Positions 1 through 11,727 of a stretch of 50,000 nucleotides of DNA are shown here, piece after piece. The position numbers were made by a program, and so were the translations under genes. The stretch comes from Actinidia chinensis (Eukaryota > Streptophyta > Magnoliopsida > Ericales > Actinidiaceae). The stretch is from assembly GCA_009663005.1 (NCBI GenBank), contig CM018915.1, positions 200,001 through 250,000 of the forward strand, read 5' to 3'. The notes under the pieces were generated by a model. That model was not told the origin of the DNA and did not search any database. It worked only from the letters and a program-made list of their open reading frames with translations. How positions within the stretch are numbered: position 1 is the first letter of the stretch; each line of letters starts with the position of its first letter.

Positions 1-2160
1 ACTCAAATGTTTCTTGTATTGGTATGTATCTTTTTCATCTAAACTCCTCATCCTTTTATAGATAAAAAAGTGACATTTTATATTAAAAAACACTCAGCCA
101 TAAGCATGGCTATAAACTCATCCATAACCCCCCCTCATTTGTGAGTTTATGGCTGCCAATATAACAGCCATTAGATGTTGTTTATGGCTCCAAATAATGC
201 AGCCATTAGAGCTAAAAATTTAAGCCCTTTGGCCTTTCATTCACCCAAAAAAAAAAATTCAATAATAATATCTTTCCTTATCCAATCGATTCTATAAATA
301 AGCTCAAGCTAAGAGCATCTCCAACAGGCTCTTAAACTCATTCTTGATGTGAGGGGGCAAATTGCACAAGTAACTTGGCACAATTTAACTTATTTTTACT
401 TTTTAAAATTTGTACGTAAATTACAAAAATAATTATCATAATAAGTATGGACTGCAAGTGAAAAAGAGTTGTTTCATTTTCACGCCACACATGTTTCACT
501 TGTAATAATCACGAAATTCATTTGCACTAGTTACTCAAAAAAGTTGCACTCTCTGCAAAATCGAGACTAAGTACGCAAATGCTTGGAGGCATTGGGCCTC
601 CCTCAACGATGAGAGTCGTTAGGATTTCGATTAGGGGGTTACGGGGTGAACGCAACAGGTTCTTTAACTCAAAGGAAGATAATGTTAGAAGTTGGGTTTT
701 TGACAATGTATTGTGAATATGCTTTGGAACTAAATTTTATTAAATTTCATATACTAAATAAGATGAACAATGATTGATTCATATTCTCTTAAATGAGTAG
801 ATGAATTTAGTGTATTTATTTGTCCAAAATCAAGTTGATATGAATGAGAAATTATTTCTCAAAAAATCTTCAATGCAAAGAAAAAAATGGAGATAGAAGA
901 AGTTTATCCTACGTTGAAAAAATGAAAGAAAATTAATTAGCATATAAAACTTAAGTTTGAACTATAAAAAATGGGCCTTTGGGCATCTCAAGTTTTTAAG
1001 GGAAGTTATGTACAAAGTGAGTTTAATTCATTAGCTTATGGTTCTGACCCACGTGCAGGCCTGCACGACACGTTTTGGGCTTGGTTGAATATTAATTTTT
1101 TTAAAAAAATTTATTTAATTATTTTTATTTCTAAACAATTAAAAATTACACTTTCTCCTCTAATTCATTTTTCTTTTGAGAACTATCACACCGTTTAGGA
1201 TTTAAGAGGAAGAAAATTTATGATTTATTTTTGAATTTTTTTTAATACACAAACAGTTGCGCCTTTTCAATTTATACGTAAATATCCTTGTAAGTGTCTG
1301 TTTGGCCGAATAGGTGCAATTTTGCCCGAATAATTGTCTTTTTCAAGAGGAGTGACCCTTTAAAAAGACACCATACCTCTTTTAAGATACGTGAAGATTT
1401 TTATAAATTTTCACAACCATTAAGCATTCTCCATTCATTCGAAATACATTAAAAAGTTGAATAAACTTGCATAAGAATATTCTGCATTTTAGTATTCATT
1501 TTAGAGAGAGAAAGAAAATACTTGAAGATTCGCTGTGATCTTTTAATTTGGAGTAATACTATCCGAAAATCAAAACTGTTGTATTCTAAAAGTCGTATGT
1601 CGCATTCTGTTAGTACCAAGTGTAGGACGTAAACGGCTTAAAGAACATTGAATCTAATTCAGGCCTTAGTTTCTTTGATTCTGATTTCTACATTACAAAT
1701 CTTATAAGTTTTATTTTGTTAAGTTTTATTTTATTATTTAAATTAATTGTTCTTCTTTTTCTTTCTTTTTTTTCTGTATTTATAAAAAATTTACTATTGT
1801 TTTGTTCAGACTTTATTGTTTTTAAAGGAAAACGAACACACTTTTTTCAACACTTAGGTGCGTTGGTCTGACAGAATGCGTATGAGAGGTGGCAAATATA
1901 TGTTGGTCTTTCATATAATGCAGGAATAAGGACCGTGAGCTAATTTTTAGCTGATAAAGGTACCTTTCCCTTGACTAATATAACCTCCAAGAGAAGTAGA
2001 CTTCGGGCACGGAATGAGGTTATTTTGGGAAAGTAACGCGGATACCCCTCGCCTCCTCGATAGCTGTCTCCAGATCCTTTCCTCGCGACTCAAAAAGTTC
2101 CACAACCCTCTCCCCCCACCCTCTTTCTCTCTCTCTCTCTCTCTCTCAAACGATCCCCTC
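1..2160. other. Upstream spacer, no gene recognised
   Basis: No coding region could be supported. The stretch is AT-rich with short repeat-like debris. A motif common at the ends of plant transposon-derived repeats (GAGCATCTCCAACAG) lies at 313-327, and a related phrase recurs near 652-670. A 16-bp perfect palindrome is at 1052-1067. The last few hundred bases before the TATA box should contain the promoter of the TBP gene, but no specific element is certain. Confidence 0.6.
2126..2147 (+). repeat. (CT)n microsatellite in the TBP core promoter
   Basis: An uninterrupted CT run lies about 30 bases upstream of the TATA box of the TBP gene. Pyrimidine (Y) patches near transcription starts are a known feature of plant core promoters, so this may be functional. 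That role is inferred. Confidence 0.7.
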
Positions 2161-2177
2161 CTATAAATCTCCTTTGC

Positions 2178-2187
2178 TATATAAAAG
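2178..2187 (+). promoter_or_regulatory. TATA box of the TBP gene
   Basis: TATATAAAAG matches the plant TATA consensus and is followed by a CT-rich leader. A weaker TATAAAT is at 2162-2168. Transcription would begin near 2210-2220. The leader up to the ATG at 2823 probably contains a 5'UTR intron, with a pyrimidine-rich stretch from about 2500 and an acceptor near 2801, but its boundaries are not certain. The irony is that the gene makes the protein that binds such boxes. Confidence 0.6.
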
Positions 2188-2822
2188 ACAATCCTTTTCA
2201 AATTCTTACCGCCCTATTTCGATTTTCCTCTCTTATTGCAAAAGAATCTCCAAGATATCTGATCCTGAATCGATTGACCAACAAAGAAACCCTAAATTTC
2301 GATTTCTTACAATAATATTCCGTATCATAAAAGGTCTGATCTCTCTTTCCGACTCTCAAATCTTCGCTTGCATTAGATCCGTTTTCTGGGTTCTTCCTTT
2401 TTGCAAATAAGCACTCACTTGGGTTTGGTTTTTTGATTCGAAAACCTAAAGATTCAATTACCCCCAAAAGCTTAGTTTTCTCTCAAATCAATTTCCTTTT
2501 CAGGTTTCTTTCTTTCTCTCTCTCGGTTTTTTCTACTCTTATATTCGAATTATTTTTAGTTTAAAACATGGTATTCTGTGCGTAATTGTACGTGTGTTAA
2601 TCTAAATGTGTATTTATATACGGTAATTTTTTCGTTTAGATTGGAAGATTTGAGTTTTTCTTGGGAGGGGTTACAAAAATATTAAAGTATTTTGCTTTTC
2701 CTAGGAAGTTCTCAAAAATATAGTGGGTAAAAGTGAGAAGTGGTTTCTGGTATGGTGTAGAGTGATTTCTGATTTCTTGTTACTTGTGTGTTGGAAGACA
2801 TAGGAGCAGTATTGGGGGAAGC

Positions 2823-3728
2823 ATGGAGGATCAAGTGTTGGAAGGGAGTCATCCAGTGGATTATTCCAAGCATCCGTCTGGAATTGTCCCTACTCTCCAG
2901 TGAGTCCCTTCCCACCAATCCATTCCCCCTATCAGTTTTTTGATTCCATGTTGTACATTGACACCAGATTGTTGTACTATTATTGTAATAAAAGCTATGT
3001 ACTCCGTATGTGTTAGATTTGAAAGTTGCTATAAATTCTGAAAAATTGGCCAATTCTGCTAGTATATGATGCCAACGAGACAGTAGGCTTGTGTAACTTA
3101 ACTGCGCTTTTGCATTGGCATGGTTGTATCTTGTCATAGAAAAAGAAGGGAAATTTTCCATAATATCTTGAACTCACACAATGTGGTTTTGCCTATATGA
3201 TTATCGGTTTGTCATTCACTTGTGGCAATTGAAGAAAACAAACACTATCTTGTGTGCTGAAATATGTACTGAATAATTTGTTGACATATTCCTTGACTAT
3301 TTGTATGAATTTCTCGCATCAAGTGCTATTTGGAATGTGTAAACTAGCTTTCAATCATTTCACAACCATGACTGTAGTTGCTGATTGAGCACGCATAATC
3401 ACAGGAGAATGTGCTTATTGCTGCATAGACATAGATCAATAATTGATAATCTTGTCAGATCCAGTAATATAATTATTAAACCTGGCTTTTCAGTTCAGTT
3501 GTCATTTATTAAAAAATGATGATTGATTTAAGTCCACTTGGAAGTCTACATGCAGAGGGAAGGGTGGCCAGACTGCTGTCACCTCTCCTCCCTCAATTTC
3601 TTGAAGATATCTACTTTTATAGATTCTTACATATAATTTTAATTCACAATATGTCATCAGGTCTCCTTTTCTGGAAGGAGAACTCGGTTTATCACTTAGT
3701 GTACTATCAGGTCTCCTTTTCTGGAAGG

Positions 3729-3774
<46 letters not shown>

Positions 3775-3787
3775 GGGGGGCCTAGCA

Positions 3788-3844
<57 letters not shown>

Positions 3845-6800
3845 TATTATTTTATTTAGATAATTAATATTTATTAATATTTACCTTTATCAATTATTGC
3901 AGGAATTCAAAATTACTTAAGAGCTACTGTGAAAAGATTGCATCATACCAAGAACATTCAACAATTAAATTTACAAGGCGTCTATAAATTACAAAAATTT
4001 ACAAAGCTCATGTGGTTCATTTTGTTCGTTTTGATATTTTAACTCTTTTTTTATAATTTAGATTCATTCCCTATTCATTTTGAAGTAATTATCATAAATT
4101 ACAAAAATTATTATTGGACTCCGTAGTTGTTAGGAATTTGTTAAGGGATATTCACAAAAGGACTATATTAAAAAAAATTACATAGACCAACGTAAATTTA
4201 TTTTATTTTATTATATTTTTATTAAAGAGGCAATTTAAAAATCGCATTTTAGGAAAAGTTAAATTGGGTAATTAAAACACTCCAATTTCAAATCAATTTA
4301 AAATAGATATTGTCAGAAATTGAAAAAAAAATCATTGTAATTAATTAAAAATTATAAGATTATAATTGCTCAAATTAGGAATTTAAGATTATACAAAGTT
4401 CCAAACTAAAGGAAAATGTAAATTTTTTGAAAATATAAATTTTAAAAATGTAATTTTTTTTGTTTATATTCCACCAGGCGCCGATTAATCGGCGCCTAGA
4501 GCCGATTAATCCCGCCTAGGCTCTAGGCGCCGATTAATCCCGCCTAGGTTTTAGGCGCCGATTAATCCTGCCTAGCGCCTAGGCACCGATTAATCCCGCC
4601 TAGGCGCCGATTAATTGAGCAGCCGCCTAATGGACCGATTAGTGTCTAATCGAGGCGGTTTGATGCCGCCTAGCGCCTAGGCGCCGCCTAGGCGGCCGCC
4701 TAGGGCGATTTTTAGAACACTGGGTCTCATTAGTCATGAGGGTTCAACAAGTCATAGAACATAGCTATCTTATATTTAAGGGGTACAACAGCCTTCTAAA
4801 CTCTTTTACAATGGAGAAAAGGGTTACATGTGAGTATCAATTGTTTTTTCCAAGAAAGACTTCCATGAGTAAATCTACGAAGAGTAAATTGACCAATGTC
4901 CGTGTATTACTAACATTATATTTCAAGGAAAAATCATCAAGAATGACCAACAAGAGCGTCAACTCATCTGTTTCACGATCACTAATTTTGGTAAAAAAAA
5001 TTGAAATTCCAAGAAATTGGGTTCACATGAAAAATAACTTTGAAGCAATGCAAATGAAAAATACCCATATAAGTGTACGTTTCTAAGTGTCGGATTCATC
5101 CAATTCTTATGCCTAAAAAGCATGGACACTACAAAAATATCCATCTTAATATACTTGTTTTGTTTTGGGGGGAAAATGATGTTTACAAAGTGGAATAGAA
5201 TGTTTCTTGGATTACATGGGTGCTTTATGCATCGCTATATGGTACACTTAAAATACTAAATATGCTTGTTGGGTGTATGATTTTGACCATATCCCATACA
5301 TCTACCCAAGTGTCCTACATGAGTACTGAGTTTAGAAAAGAGCCCATATAACATAATTGGACAAGGATGGGGCTTCATATTTTTTTCCCCTTTAGGGTTA
5401 TTGTTTTTTGATTTTGGAGTGAGTTGGGTTGTGCCGGCTTCGGTTATTCATCTTCTCGATTGTTGGCATGTTGGATGTCGGGATAAGAGGGTCAAAAAGG
5501 TGTGGAGGCTGGAAGTTGCTACCTTGTGCTTAAGGTGGTGTTTATGGAGGGGAAGAAATAGGCAGACTTTTGAAGATGTGCAGATGACTACTTGTACACT
5601 TAAATTGGCTTTATTTAGTTCTTTTCATTTTTGGATTAAGGAGGACTTTTGTCTCTCCTTTTTGTTAGTGGACTTCAGGAGTTAAGCTTTGTGTGGGGGT
5701 GGGGTGGGGTGGGGGTGGGGGGGCTTATAACTCTGTCTTTTTTGTATATTTGTCCCTTTTTTTCCTTTTTTATATACTTTGGCAATGCCCCTTTGGCATC
5801 CTTCTAATACATTTTTTTTGACGTGTGAGATATGTGAGACAGATTTTGATTTGGGATGTATGAAATGAGTAGTTCTGTAAGGGATCTAGGGAGATAGAAC
5901 TAAGAGAGGAAGAGGGAGTAGTAGTCTACTTAGAGAGGCACAACCTAGAATTTCTTCTCTGGTGGAGAAGAAAATGACCAGTGTTTAAAGCTTGTTGCTC
6001 TCAACAAAGCAACCCCCTATTTATAGGCTTCCACACATGACTTTTACCAGCCCATGTGAGTGGTCCTAACCGACCCATGCGAGGTCCTTATGACCTCCTA
6101 GGAATCAAGGGACGTGCTCTCCTGAAAGGACAGGTTTTATTACAGTCCATGTGACAAGACCACTTGGACCATTATAATAAATCCTAGGAAATGCAGGCCT
6201 CTCTCTCCTATTACATTGACCAAAGCAGTGCACGCTATCGCATCATACTAGGTTGTGGTGCCTTACTTGGTAGATCCCATCTTTACCTCAAGTCCACAGG
6301 CTCTTGGATCCCGCGGCGGAGACTGAGCGTTGGCCTTCCAAGTTATCCTCTTGGACTTGTCCATCTTATGCTTGGTTATGAGGTGCCGTGGTGCTCATGA
6401 TCGTAAAGCACCGCGGTATCCCCAGTGCCCAAGCTAATACCTACAATTCATTAAAAAATTACTGACTCATATTGATCACTTTGTACGAGCGTTTACCTTC
6501 TATAATTTGTACTTAGATGTTTGTATTCACTAAAGAATCATTTAGCAAGCACAGAAGAGCTTGTTGGCGACTTCTACTATTTAATTTCATTAGAAAAGAG
6601 AGTCAAATGGATACTGGGTATTTTGAGAAATATTCCCGTCTTTGTATGATTTGGGTTTTTTATGCATATGACAATTGGGGTTGGGGATATCCTCTTCTTA
6701 TATGCATATCATGTAAAAGTGGTTCCATCTAAATTTCTCCACTTGTGTGTGCTATTGCAATGATGGTGCTGCTTGGTCAGTTTATTTGCTTTTATCAGTT

Positions 6801-9800
6801 TGATCATCGCACTAACTGCACGCACCTGATACATGTATAAATTTCTGTCTAGGGGATTACTACCACCATAAAACGTGCCGAAATTGGCTTGGGAAATGGA
6901 AAACCAGTGGCACTACTAATTTATTCTTATTGATGTAGTCATATAAATAATGTTTGGGCATCTATCCCATCCCCAATTCTTTTCAACCTGCTTAAAATAT
7001 TCAAATTTGTTGCAACACGTTCTTTCTCCAACGTTCTTTCTCCAGTTAACAACTGATTATGATTCTGAACAACAAATTATGTCTGTATGACTAGGAACAT
7101 AGTGTCAACAGTGAACTTAGACTGCAAGTTGGATCTTAAGGCCATTGCACTTCAAGCTCGAAATGCAGAATACAATCCCAAGGTATGGAGTATGTTTGAC
7201 TGAGATTTTCTGCTGAGCCTTTGAAAATTTTAAATCTGGAATCCCTTGTTGCACTTTGAGAACAGAAGATTTAAGACATTTATTTAAAATTTATTTTTCA
7301 AATCCAGTATTTTCTGCTTCCTTTGTCACATCAATCTTTATTTGAATCTTCTGTACTTTTGCTCCTTTTGCAGCGTTTTGCTGCTGTAATTATGAGGATA
7401 AGAGAACCAAAAACTACGGCATTAATATTTGCTTCTGGAAAGATGGTGAGTGTCTCCATAGCATGCCTTATGTTCTTTATGGAAAATTATCAAATTCCAC
7501 ACTATTTGCTGCCCATAAAATTTCATAAACAATTGTTGTCTCTTGTATCAAAAAATGTATCAAAAAATGTCTCCTCATTACTCCAGGCATACAAATTAGG
7601 TTTCAATATGAACCTTTTTATTTCTTACAACATTTTGCCCGTATCACATCCTCTGCCTTGGTTTAGTGGTTTACTGTGATTTGTTTGGTGGTTTTCTGGT
7701 GTATAGTGGGCTGGCACGTCTTCACGTCGCTTCTAGAGAGGTTTTGTTGCTTGCTTGATAGTTGCAGATAGGGATGAACTGATTAATTTTTTAAGGCCTA
7801 TTTGCTAGGATAACCGGAGGTTGAGACTCTTGTACTACTTGAGGGCCAATCTTATGGACGTGTCAACTTTAAAAGCCAAGCTAACCTGATAGTCTTTGCA
7901 TTTGATTTGAGGCTCTCTTAACTAAAATAATCATCATTAAAAATCTTATAGCACATATATTTACTTATGTAGTTTTTTGGGGTGTTTCTTGCCATTCTTT
8001 TGTAATGTAATTTGTGCACGATTTTGAAGAGTGGAAATATATGCTAGTCTTTTCTGTTGGAAAGGAAAATGCATTGCATAATCAGTGTTTCGTAGAATAT
8101 ACTGTCTTCTTGCTATACTGTCTTATGGTCGAGTAATATGTAGCTTGAGTTCAATTTAAAAAGAACTTTAGCACCCAAAATTTTAACACATTTGTCTTGT
8201 CCCAAAACTGATATTAAGTTAGCCTACGAGAGCTGAATTGCAGATTCGCTTAGCCCAAGGAACATCGTAGATGCTTGTAGTTGCATACTTGCATTCCTCA
8301 TGTGCCATATAGTGTATGCCTGTTTTTGAAATATTATCCTCATACCATTGCGTCATATCCCGACTAAACAAAGGATGACTCTTTTTCATTAGCCCTAATG
8401 CTAGCTGGTAACCATAATGTAAGAAGTGGGTATTGTGAAAAAAACTACAGGATAAACCAGTAACTTGAATAACTATGCAGTCGGAAAGAAACATCATATC
8501 CTATATCCCTCGTTGAACCCAACCTATGAATGGATGTTTCATGGAAAAACCTTCATCTCGTATTATCCCCCAGTAGCAATCCTTGGAGGAATAGGTTGCA
8601 CAGACTTTTGGTTTTTGTTGCTATTCCCTAAGCTTCTGAGGTATGTTAATGCATTTACATACAGAGTCACTTGTGACTTGTGAGGAGCCATACATAAGGA
8701 GCAATTAAACAACTAACATAAACTACCATATTCTTTAATAGTTTAAGCTTATGGAGTTACAGGTAACACCTGCAATTAGCGCAATCTACATTTTTGGTTC
8801 TTGGAATAGGATTGCATGACTTGATCACATGAAAAGCTTTCTCATATGTCTGTTCAAGATTCACAGGCTCTATTTATTTCTATTTGAGAGTTCAATATTG
8901 CTAAAATATGATGTCGACATCAAGTGCTAATGGTCAATGGGAAAAAATAAATGTTGACATCTAGTGCCCTTCATAATATGTTAATGCAATTCGAATGTTG
9001 TTTTATGGATTAAAATTTATTGGTTGGCGATCCTTTCTATTGCTCAAGTACTTCTTGTGTGGCTTCAGGTTTGTACCGGAGCAAAGAGTGAACAACATTC
9101 AAAATTGGCAGCACGCAAGGTAGAAGGAATGATATTTTTATCAATAAGCATTGAACTTTTCAACTTTTTTCTGTAGAAGGAATGTCACGATGAACTTTTT
9201 GTCATGTCATCTTTATTGTGATAATTGTAACCTGGTATTTCAATAGATTCTAGGTGTGGCATTGATGTTTTATTTTTATTTCTTAAAAATATTTTCCCAT
9301 CCTTACATGTTATGTTTGCTTTTTTCCAGTATGCTCGAATCATACAAAAGCTTGGTTTTCCAGCTAAATTCAAGGTATGTACTCATAAAAGTGTGCACAT
9401 ACAGATACAACACCCGCATCAGTCACCCTATGGCAGTCTCTTTCTTGGATTTGATCGATGTTATACTCAATTCTTTTTTTTCCCACAGGATTTCAAGATT
9501 CAGAACATAGTTGGCTCATGTGATGTTAAATTTCCAATTAGACTTGAAGGCCTTGCATACTCCCATGGTGCCTTTTCAAGTGTAAGTGATAGCGAGTTTC
9601 GATACGTATATTTTTTGGTCTTCATATAAAAGTCATGGCTGTAACTGGGAATCCTTGTCAAACTATGAGTTTTTGCATTGCATCGACAGTGACAGGATAA
9701 AGTTTTGCAGTTAAGGTTGTGTTCTGCAATTCTTGGTTTAAATTTGGTCTAGAATGTTAGTTAATAATCCAGGAGAAGGTCAAAGTAGATTATTGTTGCA

Positions 9801-10818
9801 ACTTGCAACTCTTTTGGGCGTTGTTCAATGTATCTTATGTACTTCCTCAACTGACTACCAAAGTTGCTGACAGTGTTACTGGTCATGTCATGTTTAGAAG
9901 GTTTTTTAAATTAAGGCAAATCATCTCAATCTTTCCGTTCACAATACTAATGATAGCTCAGGTTTGTGATACAGTATGAACCAGAACTGTTCCCTGGGTT
10001 GATATACAGGATGAAACAACCAAAAATTGTGCTGCTTATATTTGTTTCTGGGAAAATTGTTCTTACAGGCGCGAAGGTGATGAATAAGATCTGGAAGTTG
10101 CTTCATTGATTTGTTCCTGTAGTTTTTCAGGTTTTATACGGTATTCTGGCTGTCGGTAATCTGCACTGTTTTGTTTCTTCAAATTCTTCAGGTGAGAGAT
10201 GAGACTTATACTGCCTTTGAGAATATATACCCAGTTCTTACCGAGTTCAGGAAAATTCAGCAATGGTATGACACCTAATTGCATTTATTTATGTTCCAGT
10301 ATTGATCAGGGTCTAGGGTTATGTTCCAGTATTGATCCTAGCTTGAATCTTTTGATTAGGGGCGCTAACTTTTACTTGGCTTGCTTACCTTGCACTTCAT
10401 ATACTCCGTTCTACTTATACATGTTTTTGATTAGTGTCTCCACCTAGTTCCGAGATTTAGCAAACACTACTACAGAATATTCCAAAAAGATGACTTGTGT
10501 AAGTTGGTGGGAAAGTAGTCTTTTTGCATTATAGTCTTTTCTTTTTCTTTTTTAATTGCTGGAAACCCGCAAGGAATACTTAGAGCCGGAGTTGAAATGC
10601 GTGCTGTTTCATCTTAATGTTGAATCCATGAAAATATTTGACTTGATTACATCTTCAGCTTTGTGGTTTGTTGCATGTGGAGCAATGGATTAAGAGACCT
10701 GATATTTGGCGCCCTACGTCTCTACTAATCCATTAAAGACACATGATTACACTAATGCAATGTAGTAGTTTTCATTGCTGAAATGTTGACTAATCTAATT
10801 TGTCCATTTTGTTGCAGA
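2823..10818 (+). CDS. TBP: TATA-box-binding protein (TBP), 9 coding exons, 200 aa
   Basis: This is the core DNA-binding subunit of TFIID, which bends TATA promoters to nucleate preinitiation complexes for RNA polymerases I, II and III in the nucleus. Exons: 2823-2899, 7095-7182, 7374-7445, 9069-9119, 9330-9374, 9489-9581, 9975-10076, 10192-10265 and 10818. The joins keep frame and give 200 aa, the usual plant length. A short N-terminus ([12 protein letters not shown]) precedes the two saddle repeats at about 26-102 and 116-193. The DNA-intercalating phenylalanines are present at F57, F74, F148 and F165. The protein ends RKIQQ. The stop TGA is split by the last intron (TG at 10264-10265, A at 10818), so the final exon is otherwise 3'UTR. 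Reading through that intron would add W-Y-D-T before a stop. Intron 1 is 4.2 kb and full of transposon sequence. Identity is essentially certain; the terminal exon is slightly less so. Confidence 0.96.
3656..3728 (+). repeat. Local 23-bp direct repeat beside the hAT insertion
   Basis: A 23-bp phrase beginning ATCAGGTCTCC occurs at 3656-3678 and again at 3706-3728, 50 bp apart. The second copy overlaps the left target-site duplication of the adjoining hAT element. It probably reflects a small tandem duplication that predates or accompanied the insertion. Confidence 0.75.
3735..4722. mobile_element. Non-autonomous hAT transposon (988 bp) with 8-bp target duplication
   Basis: The element lies in TBP intron 1. 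Perfect 8-bp direct repeats GGTCTCAT flank it at 3727-3734 and 4723-4730. Its ends are inverted repeats: left CAAGGTTCTAAAAATCGC, and the complement of the right end CAGTGTTCTAAAAATCGC, differing at only two positions. Both start CARNG, the terminal signature of hAT elements. The subterminal regions are packed with the palindromic motif CCTAGGCG and, on the right, with repeats of GCCGATTAATCCCGCCTAGG. Such dense subterminal repeats are where hAT transposases bind. The AT-rich middle has no transposase, so it would depend on an enzyme supplied in trans. Confidence 0.92.
5395..5820 (+). mobile_element. 5'-truncated LINE (L1-type) tail
   Basis: Frame 5401-5685 encodes about 94 aa resembling the C-terminal end of plant L1 reverse transcriptases: a V-P-x-S-V-I-x-L-L-x-x-W block, then VWR, then a [17 protein letters not shown] segment, as in the zf-RVT tail. 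A 3'UTR-like stretch follows, ending in a TTTGGCATCCTTCTAATACATTTTTTTT-type tail (about 5772-5819), typical of plant LINE 3' ends. Everything upstream, including the endonuclease and polymerase core, is missing, as expected for an aborted target-primed insertion. No target duplication was identified. It is a dead fragment in TBP intron 1. Confidence 0.65.
5692..5723 (+). other. G-run cluster (G-quadruplex candidate)
   Basis: Five G runs of four to seven bases are separated by single T residues, immediately after the LINE-like reading frame. This meets the usual four-tract pattern for an intramolecular G-quadruplex with one-base loops. It would be on the sense strand of the TBP pre-mRNA. Confidence 0.7.
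5876..6445 (-). mobile_element. LTR-like remnant, minus orientation (probable solo LTR)
   Basis: Read on the minus strand, the segment starts TGTAGGTATT and ends CCCTTACA, giving TGTA...TACA termini. It contains a promoter-like CCTATAAATAGGGGG near 6012-6026, the kind of TATA region found in plant LTR retrotransposons. The flanking 5-mers (AGTTC and ATTCA) do not match, so either the ends are slightly misplaced or the insertion is old. No internal retroelement genes are nearby. It lies in TBP intron 1. Confidence 0.5.
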
Positions 10819-11129
10819 TTTTTTTGGGGATGAGCAACTGACCAATATCTGCAAGTACGAGTTTTAGAAAATGAGGAGCATGGAAATCTGCTATTGGATA
10901 TTATGAAACTGGTTTTACTTTAAATAGATGCGAGGAAACCTGCTGTTGGCTTTGTGTGGGGGTGGTGGGGGTGTTTAGATAAATTTACTTGATTGAAATC
11001 AAGACCATGAGTTTTGTTTTGTGTTGTATTACATGTAGCATCAATTCCGTAGCATTTTCAATGTCTTCAGGCTAATAAGAACTTGAACGAACTTGCACTT
11101 TGTGCGCAAGTTGTCTTGTTTGGATGTAT

Positions 11130-11727
11130 GTAATATAAAATGACAAGGTTTAATTGTATTCTTTTATGTATTTGGACTTCAAAAATAGATTTGGCAAATT
11201 CCTGGTAAGATTAAAACTTACAATGTGCAGCATATTATGAGAGAGAGAGAGAGAGAGAGAGAGTTGGGTGCTGGACATTGATATCGTAAAAAAGTCTCTT
11301 GCAAGTCTCTTACAAGAGTTGCAATTTCACAACCGAGAAGACAATTCTAGTTGTAAGATAACAGAAAATTGTACACGCCAAATTCTTCATCATCATCATC
11401 ATCACATTCGGACCTCTTCCAAGGGCCGTAAAACAAAGATGAGCGCCTGGCGACAATATTTAATGTGCCAAGGTCGATTCACATTTGTCAACAGTATGCT
11501 GCATTAGACCATCAACATTTCAAGCGAATGGTAAGAAACACTCTTATTACAGTATCTACATTTAATGTGGAACAGGTTGAAGAGAATCACAGCCAGGAAA
11601 GTGTTCATCCCCGCTTTTCTCTCTTTTGTTTTGTTCCACTTTATGCCTTTAAGCAGCATGAATTTCTATGATGCTGATGACATAGTGACCTCTATCTAAT
11701 GAGCTTACCAAAACCAGAACTTATGCA
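11130..11727. other. Convergent intergenic spacer between TBP and BCDHB
   Basis: The 3' ends of two convergent genes meet here. The TBP transcript probably ends around 11130-11170, where AATATAAAATG serves as a weak polyadenylation signal. The BCDHB 3'UTR runs leftward from 11727. The stretch contains a (GA)n run at 11239-11263 and a short (CAT)n run at 11388-11404. No gene is supported. Confidence 0.6.
11239..11263. repeat. (GA)n microsatellite
   Basis: An uninterrupted GA run of about 12 units lies between the convergent TBP and BCDHB genes. It is a simple length-variable repeat with no assigned function. Confidence 0.9.

Noticed and set aside
313..670. Possible transposon carrying another insertion, based on GAGCATCTCCAACAG and a recurring CAACAGG-TCTT phrase
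   Set aside because: No matching inverted end or clean target duplication was found within the window; the motif alone is too common.
5876..6450. Claiming a precise retrotransposon insertion for the LTR-like segment
   Set aside because: The termini look right but the flanking 5-mers differ, so only an LTR-like remnant is reported.
11268..11507. Small plus-strand open frame with a histidine run
   Set aside because: The histidines come from a (CAT)n microsatellite between convergent genes; there is no codon bias, splice context or homology to suggest a protein.
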